Source of the DNA: Selaginella moellendorffii
Lineage: Eukaryota > Streptophyta > Lycopodiopsida > Selaginellales > Selaginellaceae
DNA length: 64,000 nucleotides
NCBI RefSeq assembly: GCF_000143415.4
Contig: NW_003314301.1
Location: 1,176,314-1,240,313, forward strand
Direction of reading: 5' to 3'
In this document: one piece after another, positions 55,465 through 64,000 of the stretch
How positions within the stretch are numbered: the first letter of the stretch is position 1
Layout of the letters: every line of letters begins with the position of its first letter
Notes under the pieces: generated by a model
Seen by the model: only the letters and a program-made list of their open reading frames with translations
Database searches by the model: none
What the model was told of the DNA's origin: nothing
Translations under genes and position numbers: made by a program

Positions 55465-55990
55465 CTTTTGAGTTTAGACTTTTTGGAAGGTCACCCAACT
55501 CAGTACTATTTAAACCCAAAGATGCTTAATCCCAAATATTATAATACCCTTAGCTATTTGGAAAAAGGGGTGCATTTTTATTCATGAGCCCTTTCCCTTT
55601 ATATTTGAACTATTATGGATTATCTCTCAAGTAGTTTTGTTTGATTGCTTATAATCCACTATGCTTCCCTGCGAGTTCACACCCTCGTGAATGGAAGTTG
55701 AGAGCTGCAACTCTTGCCAAATGTTAATCATCATGTGGTATAATTCCCCTAATTAACCAGCAAAGTTAGACTTGAGACCGCTTTAATACTAAATACAAGC
55801 TTTTGAGTTTGAACTTCCTAGAAGGTCACTCAACCTAATACTATTCAAACCTAAGGACACTTAATCTTAAGTATCTTAAGACTCTTAACCAATTAAAAAA
55901 GGGGGTGCATTTTTATTCATAAGCCCTTTCCCTTTATATTTAAACCCTTATGAATTGTCTCTAGAGTCATTCTCTTTAGTTGCTTACAAT
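55465..55990 (-). mobile_element. Second Cassandra-type array, tandem and decayed
   Basis: The order is 5S-like LTR (about 55468-55590), internal region, 5S-like LTR (about 55790-55916), and a second partial internal region to about 55990. It has the same sequence as 1559-2010 but with many C-to-T/G-to-A changes (for example AAGGTCACCCAACTCAGTAC). The repeated internal region indicates a tandem LTR-internal-LTR-internal structure, typical of unequal recombination between LTRs. Confidence 0.7.
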
Positions 55991-56459
55991 ATCGATTAAT
56001 TATAAGAGTTGTAGTATTAATAACTTATTCTCCCTCTCATCTCTATGCTCTTTTGTAGCGCATGTGATCATAAGATGAGATTTGGATATACTGTCACTGT
56101 GGATTTTTGGAACCTTGGGGGATAAAATAGCCACTAAGAGTTCTTTCATCAAGCAATTATCCCTTTTTCAGTTGGCTTAAAGAGAGAGAAATAAAGTGCA
56201 TTACATGTGGTATTTATACCTCTTTCATAGAGGTTGGATTCAAACACACTACTGGATCATTTATTGTGTCATCATCATTCCTCAGAACAAATTGCATAGA
56301 TATGGTTACTCGCGAGATTGAGCATACTTGGGATTAGAAATGGCAAATGAAATCTCAAAAGTTTGATACTTTGATAGCATGCCACGAGGAGACATAGGCT
56401 TTTGTAGGCTGGATGTTCTTCATTATTGATGGAAACCACCAGTGACTAGTATTTTGGAG

Positions 56460-57420
56460 GAGCTCATGTGGTTTTCACCCTTTATCCTATGGTGATTTAC
56501 CATAGGATAACCATGAAGTAGAACTTAAACCCTCTATGTGCCACTTGTCACATGCCACGTACCACATGCCACGTGTCTAAAAGACAGTGGTGTGGAACCC
56601 AAGTTTCAAGGCCTTGGGCCACAAAACTTTTAAGCATTGAGCTAAGGAGTGAAGGAATTAAAACATGGAGCGACTCTTGAGCGTATAGTACAGAAGCATG
56701 GAACGACTTGAAACAGTGCTAAAGTATTTAACATCCCAATGCCAGGACTAACATGCAAAATGGAGCCAAATAAAGTCTAGTGCTATTTTAGCATATCGGT
56801 GGCCTAATGAGAGGATATGGGTACTCCACCAACTAGCATAGTGTGGAACTTAGGCTTAAAACCCCTTTCTTAAGGATGCATGCTTTGGGCTTTCACCCTT
56901 AGTCATCCTTAGTACCATGAGTTAGTCTCTAGGACTAACTCAAAACTTATTAAATATGAAATGTCTCTAGATTATGAATTTGGACATGGGATGAATACTA
57001 TTGTGTTTAGGACAATCTCTACATTCCATAAATATACTAAATAATTAAATTTAGACACTTTCCATAAATAGCAATTGAGACCAAATGGAACTAATAGAAG
57101 GTGCATGATAGTAAAGGTGTTTAGTAGACACAATAAGCTATCATTTAATGAATATTGAGGGACCATTTCAAAGCTAATGACACAAGCTTCTCAAACCAGG
57201 CCGAGTATGTTTAGCAAAAAACATATAGGGTTCTTATCTTATGTTTATCCGATTTAAGTGCATGGGTATTAACCAGTTTCTCAACTAGCTCAAGTGGAGA
57301 CTAATAAAGAGTCCAACAATACCGACCTCCTGCCATCATAGCAGTTAAGAAAGAATATCCAAAAGGACTAGTCGAGAGGTAACTTTCGATACCCGAAATC
57401 ACATTTGCAACATGTATCTA
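56460..57420 (-). mobile_element. Gypsy LTR (minus orientation)
   Basis: Same repeat as 510-2097 without the TRIM. It starts at one end with GTGGTTTTCACCC and TATCCTATGGT/ACCATAGGATA (about 56483-56510) and ends near CGATACCCGAAATCACATT (about 57388-57406). No polypurine tract follows. Confidence 0.65.
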
Positions 57421-57613
57421 AGAAAAGTTCTAGAACAATGATGAGTGACATATTTATATTCTAATGACACTTGTAGAGCCAGAGGATTGAAACCAAGCTA
57501 TAAGGCTCAACTTGGCATGTCACAAGATCAACATGTAAGAATCCCTTACTAATAGCCTTTGTTCTCACCAACTATGTTACAAGCTTAATTAGTTTGCTTT
57601 CCAATCACATATC

Positions 57614-57838
57614 TTAGTCCATGATATCGAGCACCTTCGATATGTTGGCATGCTCTCTCTCAAGGAAATCCAAATGCTGTATAGTCACAAGGTTATGGAA
57701 GCAGTTCAAGCAAAGTTTGTAATATGTAAAAACCAAAAGTTGCTTATTTGGTATTAGGTGCCTATGAATTTTTTGGTTGTGGTCTAGGTAAAGGTATTCT
57801 TCTCTTGCATGAACTGGAGGGGGGGTGGAGGGTTCCAA
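57614..57838 (-). CDS. Open frame of 74 codons, unsupported
   Basis: The frame contains EYLYLDHNQKIHRHLIPNKQ. It lies between two opposed LTRs. It resembles nothing I can name with confidence and may be a remnant of retroelement coding sequence. Confidence 0.15.
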   Translation of the reverse strand: MEPSTPPPVHAREEYLYLDHNQKIHRHLIPNKQLLVFTYYKLCLNCFHNLVTIQHLDFLEREHANISKVLDIMD

Positions 57839-58380
57839 ATGTATAGTAGGGATATTGGGTAGGCTGGATATGGCCGACCAACTTGAGGCATAGTTTAGCT
57901 CTTACTTGCATGTTTATCCTTGTTTTACGTCCAGCTTGGGTCTAAGCCCAAGTTCCATACTATGCTACTTGGTGGAATACTCATATCCTCACATTAGGCC
58001 ACCGATATACTAAAATAGTGCTAAACTCTGTTTGGCTCTGTTTTGCATGTTAGTCCTTGCATTGGGATACTAGATATTCTATGACTATTCCAAGTCACTC
58101 TGTGCTCCTATTCTTTTACTCCTTTGCTCCTTGGGCTATATGTTTGGGAGTCACTTCGTGTTTTAGTACCTTTGCTCTTTAGCTCCATGTTTAAGAGTTT
58201 GGCATTGTTCTTTCATTCAGTGGCCTAAGACCCTAAAACTTGAGTTCCATACCACTGTCCTTTGGACACATGGCATATGACACGTGGCACATGGAGGGTT
58301 TAGGTTCCACTTCGTGGTTTCTTATGGTAAATCACCATAGGATAAAAAGTGAAAACCACATGTGCTACATTTAGTATTAG
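57835..58380 (+). mobile_element. Gypsy LTR, 3' part (plus orientation)
   Basis: Plus-orientation LTR sequence from CCAAATGTATAGTAGGG to the conserved end with the inverted repeat (about 58322-58345) and GTGAAAACCACATG. It shows the empty target site of the large transposon. Confidence 0.65.
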
Positions 58381-59413
58381 AGGATACGTCTCAGCAAGTA
58401 CTATCCAATGAAATTGAGCAACTTGTCTTTGTATACATAGAGATGGAAACGATGATCTGAGTGGATGCACGTTTGGGTACTAAGACTTCGCATTTGTTCC
58501 TTAAGTATGGATTTGGTTACCTTTTTGTAGCATATTATGTAAACATACTCTTGGGCTTATAGGATGGATTGAGATATTTCGATTGCACGAGTTTGCGCTT
58601 GGGCTCGTGAGTGAGGCATATTAGCAACTCAAGGCTACACTTAGGATTAATGTTAGCCTATCGGTGGTTCCATGAGTGGTTCGATGTACCATGGGTAAAA
58701 ATAAACCTCCTTTAGGTTTGCTATAAGTGGCAAATAGACTGGTCCGTAACTGTTTAGCACGACACTAATGGATCCTTCTTAGGCATGATCATAAGTGGAT
58801 TAATCAAGACTGTAGGGATGAGTTTATAGATTCAAGTAATTATTGATGTGCTTTTTCATAAACTTTTCTTGGATTAGATTGAAGGCAATGCGAATGCAAG
58901 GTTGAATTTTAGTCAAAGATGAGATCGAAAAGAGAGTTGTTAGGGACGAAAGATCAAACACATAAATCATTTTCTCTTCTTAGAGAGATAATTTGCAACA
59001 AGGTTTTAACTCATTGTTTGTGTTCACATCATGCAATCAAGAATCCCTATCTTGATGCATATTGAGTATGATGGTCTTACCAGTGGTGTTATTGGATGGA
59101 TATTGATGAAGCGCTAAACTATTTTGTCTACGCTTGCTATTGAAGAATTGGGTTACAATGCTCAATTCTTTTCTAGGAAACCTTGCTATTGCTTCTTAGT
59201 TTAGTGTTGGATTAGTTTTGAGTTTAATTTGATAGAGAGTGGTATGAGCTTGTCTATGTTGTGAACAAAGTTGGTGGTATTTGTTGTTGTAAATATTTAT
59301 CGGTAGGTATGGCATTTATGTTGTGTTTTGTCGAATAGAGTTGGCATTTAATACTCAGGTAAACTTTTAAAGTAATAATATGGGCTTGCTTATAGTATTT
59401 CTCAATTGATAAT
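58381..59413. repeat. Retroelement internal sequence, reversed copy of 6980-7930
   Basis: Matches 6980-7930 in reverse orientation. It ends in GATAAT at the left end of the second large transposon copy. No gene is seen. Confidence 0.5.
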
Positions 59414-59508
59414 AAGCTCTATTTTGTTAAAGTGGGAATTGTCATTATCCCACTTGTAAAATAAGGTTTCCAAACCTTTATATAGTATATAAATATAACA
59501 AAATTCAA

Positions 59509-62500
59509 CTGCATTGAGGCACATGCCATTTTATTTTAAACAAGGAAATGTCTATTCAATCACTTCTCCTCCCCCTGCCACTGCTTCACCTCTCTCTTCT
59601 CTTTGTCATCGTCGTCCAATTTCTTTCCATCCTTTTAATATTGGCTCAGTTGCTCCGAGTCTAGGTGGAGCCCAAGTCCCCATTCAATCTTTACTTTCCC
59701 CTTATTAATAAAACAACTTCGTAGACTTCCAATAACATGTTGTAACACTTCTAGTATAATGCAAATCCTCTCAAAGAATTGTCTTTTAATATTAATACAA
59801 TGGCATGGAACCCCATGCCATAATAAGTTACATTTTTAAATAAATACATGCTATCTCAGACTGTTATTTTTTGCCTCCAACGCCTATACAATAATCTTGG
59901 AATTTCATCACTCTCCACACTATCAGGATTTAAACCCAATAGTAATGCCATCTCTTCTCTAATACGTCCACGCTCATGTTCAGTGGTCGAAGAACCCATC
60001 CGGTTGAGCAGATTATAGAGATGCGGATAGTGCTTGGCTAGACAATATACATGCCATAAATGATGACTGGTGTCTGTCCAATCAAATGGCTTCTGATATA
60101 CCGTTCCATCTGCCATTTGGTTGATTTCTGCAGCCACCTCCTGGACTGGCCAGTTCTCTATCACCATCGCTCCAAGCCGTTTTGCAAGGTCCCCCAAAAC
60201 ATACGGTTTCTTCTCCCTAGTTTCCATACTGCAAGAGATGGGGTGCACTGCATATGTGTGCGTATTTGTTGCAGTTTTAATCGGCGAGTCATCGATGATG
60301 AGGATTTCACTTGACCTAGCAGTCCGGTTCATCACTACAGCCTCTGGCTTGACGAAGATGGGCTTGCTACCCCTCACATGGACCATAGTCAAGCAATCCT
60401 CCTGCGTTAGGAGAAAGTCAAATGGTAATATTACTCGCGTCTGATCGTGCATCATCTGTAGCAACGTTAATGCATTGTGGCGCATCATGGATGTCCAAAC
60501 TCCCAATTGCAAATTGAACCCGGCCCTCTGTTTTAAGTGTCGCATGGTCATTATTAGATCCTGCAGTTTCTCCCGTGTGATTAATGTGAATCTGTCTCTT
60601 TTGACCAACTTGCGACCGCAGGCTTTGGAGGGTGCAGTGACATTCGAGGACGAGCCACGCTCATGGGAGAAAAGGACACCGTTTAGATCAAAAACGATAC
60701 AGTACCTTCGCCGTGACTCTGAAATGAAATGCGTCAACATAAAAAATGGTACAAGTCAATTTTACCATCTACAATATTAGCGAATGGTGCTCCCGATGGT
60801 CGTTGAGAGGGTTTTGGTCGAGGAAACGTGAAGGGCGGAAATACTCTCCTCTGCAATATGGGGTCAATCGCATCCGATGGCGTGTGGGCACATGCCATTT
60901 CAGCTGTAGACTCTGGTACAACTGGCTCAACAGTGGCATGGGGTGGTTCCGATGGCGTGTGATCACACGCCATTTCAGCTGGTGCCTCCGTTGGCAAAGT
61001 GGACATGACCGAACAGGCAGCAGGGGCGGTGTAGGGAGGTTCCAACGGCGCGCAGTCAGACGATTGGGCACACGTTGAGTCCATTGGAAATGAGGATACG
61101 ACCGGCTCGGCAGCTGGGGCGGCCTCATGCGGGTCCAATGGCGCCTGGTCACCGTCAGTTGGATACGTGGACAAGATTGACTCAGTGGTATGGGCAGCAT
61201 CAAGTGGAGCGTGGTCAGCTTGCTTGGCGTTGATATGGATAGTAGCCTCCACCAGCTCTGATGACTCTTGCAGGCAAGTAGAGTCCACTGGCAGATCCAT
61301 ATGCATGTCCAAATATCTCCCTTCGATTGAGATGGTATCCTCCCTACTGGCTACTAAAAACAAACTCATTAGCACATTGAATCGACTATACTGTATTTAC
61401 CATCAACTGCTATTGAGGAACTAGGACCGATATCACTTGGGCGCACTGCTGATTCTGAAGGATTGGACATACGTTTTGACCCTTGCTTGGCACTATCCTT
61501 CCTCGACACTAAAGGCTAGAGTTTATATCTTAATTCAACTAAATAATCTCTACTTACCATTTGCTCTGCGACCTACATGGACAATGTTAGAAATGGTAAA
61601 AGGTTAGGAATGGATGTACTATTATTTACCTGATGGTTTGTCTTGTATGACCTTCCTCCGCTGCTCTTTGGCCACCTCAGGCTGGCCATCGTCATCATCA
61701 TCGTCGTCATCGTTATTGTGATCGTCACCATTGTGAGGACCATCCAAGTCCTCTTCATCCTCCTCTTCTTCGTCCTCCTCTTCTTTGTCCTCCTCTTCGT
61801 CCTTCTGCTCTTCCTGCTCATTATCTTTCTCTGGCTCCTCATCCCCCTCCTGCATTTCTTCCATAGGCTGCTCAGGCTGGATGGCTTGTTCTTCCAGGAC
61901 CATCTTGGGAAAAACATCTGGCCGAGTCTCCATCTCAAAATACAAGACATCCATAGCCTGTTTTAGTGCGTGACCTAGGACCGTATCCTCACCCGACTGT
62001 CTTAACATGGTTTCTGCACGTTCTTGCACCCTTCGAAGACGACGAGATGAGAAAAACGTGGCCCTAACTTGAAAAGCATCCCTCATCCATTGTACCTCTC
62101 CATTGAGATTGGGGAAGGGGAGTCCGCCATAGGAATCTGAGTTAGGAGGTGGTGACTGGCTGCTTTCACTCAGCCCTTGATCTGCAATGAATGGCATGAG
62201 CACACACGCCATAACCACGAGGCATTACCTATCATCTTTTCGTTGCCCTTCTTCCTTTTCGAATCAAACGCCTCTGATCCCGACGACTGTCCAACGTGCT
62301 TTCGCTTTTTATGACCACTGTCAGTTTGAGCTTGGCTGGTGCTTGCCTGTTTTGCCTTTGAAGAAGTGTCTCCTGCAAGGAATGGCATGAGACCACACGC
62401 CATTGCAAATATAATTTGTACCTCCTTTTTTCCTATTGCTTGTCTGTTTGTCCTTCTTCGACGCGCCACCAGTGCGCTTTTCAGTCCTCGTGTCTGAATA

Positions 62501-62544
62501 TTCACAACGATCTATAATCAAAATGGCGTGAGGCCTCACGTGAC
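59509..62544. repeat. Seven 22-bp palindromes in copy 2
   Basis: Sites at 59509-59529 (degraded), 59800-59821, 60877-60898, 60952-60973, 62191-62212, 62382-62403 and 62523-62544. Each has a positional equivalent in copy 1. Some differ at single bases; 59800-59821 is more symmetric than its counterpart 26524-26545. Confidence 0.85.
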
Positions 62545-64000
62545 CTTACCTTGTGCAGGTTGTGAGCTCGGCCCAACATGGGTATCTTCAACAGTAGCTG
62601 TTAACGTCGTTTCAACATCTGGGGGTGGCCACGCTCCTGCATACAGAGCTTGTGAGATAACATTTAAACTTAAAGTGCGTACTCACTAGGTTCGCAGAGA
62701 AGATACTGTTTTTCTTTGGCAACTGTAATTATATGCTCCATTGAAGTCACCTCTTCAATGGAGTTTGTCACCGCAACACACGGGACACCCTTGAGTAGTG
62801 CGGCTCAAAAGAATAGTCTGCCGCAGTTGTACTCGACAACGCATTTGCCCTTGGAGTCGGAAGCAGGTGACCCACCCGCTATTGCGTTGAAGACCCAGCT
62901 GAGCATTTCCCATGCTGCACCTGGAGCTTTCTCTGGATTCGAAAGCTCCATAGCCGTCTTCAGTTCCTCAGGCACGGGTAAATTGACCTCCCTCAGATCA
63001 ATTCGATCGGCCTTGTCGAACGAAGCTGGGAAGTCACTCCAGTCCCACTTTGCTGCAGGACCAATAACAAGGGCGAGTGTGAAGATGCGGACATTCGTCG
63101 GTATCTTCTTCTTAGCCATTATCCCATGGATCTCCCGCATCTCCTTGCCTTTCAACCGAGCCTTCACCTCGTTCAAGGCCTTCTAGAACTTGTGATAGGA
63201 TTCGGAGTCGTAGATCATACAGTGGACTGAAGATTCCACCTCCGCAAGTCCCACTATTAAGTCAATGATGGAGCTGACTTCGTCTGCATGAGTGATCTCC
63301 TCGTTTGTGAAGTCCATCACACAAAAGATGTTCTTGACCTGCTCATCTCCGCGGGAAACAATGCTCCTCCACCTTTGATCCTCATCCGAATTCACGTATA
63401 CCCGGTAAGGTTCTCGATAGGCCTCTGCTGTGGGGTCGAGCTGTTTCTGAAGCCGGCGGTCGACATCCCTCTTAATGAAATTTGGATACTGATCCAACTT
63501 CTCAGCTTTACTTTTCGTGGCATCCCGCAGCAGATCGATGAACTTGGGGGCTCCCTTCACGTACTCGTCGATGTCTTCATTTGACAACTCCAGCTCTTCC
63601 ATCATCTCTTGCGTGGTGTCGATGCTCACCCTCTCCACGGCCACTTGCTCGAAGATCCAATCCTTCAATAGCGCACGAGCTCTCAGAGTCGTGCACAAGT
63701 CCTCGTATGTCACAATATGGCCGGGAGTCATTTTGGTCTTGTTGAAGACTACCTCATCACATAGAAGAGCATTAGCCACTGTCAGAAGGTCGTCGTCATC
63801 TAGAGACCGCGAGAAACGCAAGGCGTTGAGCTTCAAATCATTGGGCTTTCGGCCGTCCTTCACACCCATTGAGTTTAGCAACTCCCCGTCATGGTACCTC
63901 CTCAGCACATCTACCCATTTGTCAAAAACAACTTTTGTCGCGAGTAGAATGTTATGGATGCTGAGTGTGTCATTAACCCCCAGTGTTTTCGAGAGAAGAC
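59856..64000 (-). CDS. Long cargo gene, copy 2 (5' part beyond the window)
   Basis: Minus-strand copy of the gene at 21115-26489. It includes the central region from about 63985, the acidic tract (about 61850-61690) and the Pro/Thr-rich part. The last exon is 60718-59856. Four stops that break copy 1 are sense codons here (at 22910 Gln, 24078 Glu, 25543 Arg, 25804 Arg), and the 1-nt loss is absent. Two stops remain and are shared: TAG after YHKF (63183-63185) and TGA after LFF (62805-62807). The C-terminal FCP1-like domain is fully open, with FDLNGVLF, LGVWTS and IIDDSPIK, the three HAD motif regions as in plant FCP1-like HAD proteins. Whether the whole is still translated is doubtful. Confidence 0.6.

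Larger units (their letters stand above)
59414..64000. mobile_element. Large DNA transposon, copy 2 (inverted, runs off the window)
   Basis: The copy starts AAGCTCTATTTTGTTAAAGT (one change from copy 1), followed by the same subterminal hairpin. It is nearly identical by eye to the reverse complement of about 22345-26931 over the whole 4.6 kb. The other end, with the transposase-like gene, would lie beyond 64000. The target duplication cannot be judged. Confidence 0.88.

Noticed and set aside
1-64000. CRISPR arrays, bacterial operons, tRNA genes
   Set aside because: None seen. The palindromes are irregularly spaced and lack spacers of constant length. No cloverleaf sequence was recognised by eye; a tRNA scan was not possible.

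Overview
This is a 64 kb stretch of nuclear DNA from a land plant that makes flagellated sperm, most likely a lycophyte such as Selaginella. The pointers are a plant GH3 gene, decayed axonemal dynein heavy-chain exons (flowering plants have none), Arabidopsis-type TTTAGGG repeats, Cassandra-type retrotransposons, and host introns of only about 50-80 nt. The species name is an inference. Two assembly gaps are present (18304-18475 and 35187-35286).

Repeat-rich left part (1-32 kb). This is a nest of transposons. A Ty3/gypsy element on the + strand (pol 7979-10262, LTR from 10859) has an LTR split first by a hAT element (11377-13904, 8-bp target duplication CTAAGGGA) and then by a 12.9-kb DNA transposon (13984-26931, duplication TAGT). 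The LTR resumes at 26932. On the other side, a minus-strand gypsy LTR (510-2097) carries a 452-bp Cassandra-type TRIM whose 122-bp LTRs are degenerate 5S rRNA sequence. Further decayed gypsy pol, a 600-bp hairpin repeat and a diverged minisatellite fill 27-32.4 kb.

The 12.9-kb transposon is the most unusual object here. It has matching terminal inverted repeats. On the minus strand it carries a DUF7869-like, transposase-like gene. On the plus strand it carries a long multi-exon gene that joins a ParB/Srx-like domain, a low-complexity acidic region and a C-terminal FCP1-like HAD phosphatase domain. It also contains more than twenty copies of a 22-bp palindrome (half-sites ATGGCRTG and CAYGCCAT around 6 bp). 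Several of these make up nearly half or more of tiny introns of 38-49 nt, and two lie in frame in an exon. A second, inverted copy enters at 59414 and runs off the window end. Its phosphatase exon is open where the first copy is broken.

Gene island (37.9-49.8 kb). This part has compact host genes: a Crinkler/RHS-type ATPase pseudogene (37.9 kb), a dynein heavy-chain relic (39.5-41.2 kb, minus), a four-exon orphan gene (42136-43222, +), an intact Crinkler/RHS-type gene with a Walker A Lys-to-Met change (43468-45090, minus), PIG-V GPI mannosyltransferase (45148-46884, +) and a GH3 acyl-amido synthetase (47739-49781, +). The RHS-type and PIG-V start codons are only 57 bp apart, with a perfect inverted repeat of telo-box-like sequence between them.

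Right part (49.8-64 kb). About 3.8 kb without recognisable genes is followed by decayed chromovirus pol on both strands, a second (tandem, decayed) Cassandra array, two opposed gypsy LTRs, and the second copy of the large transposon.
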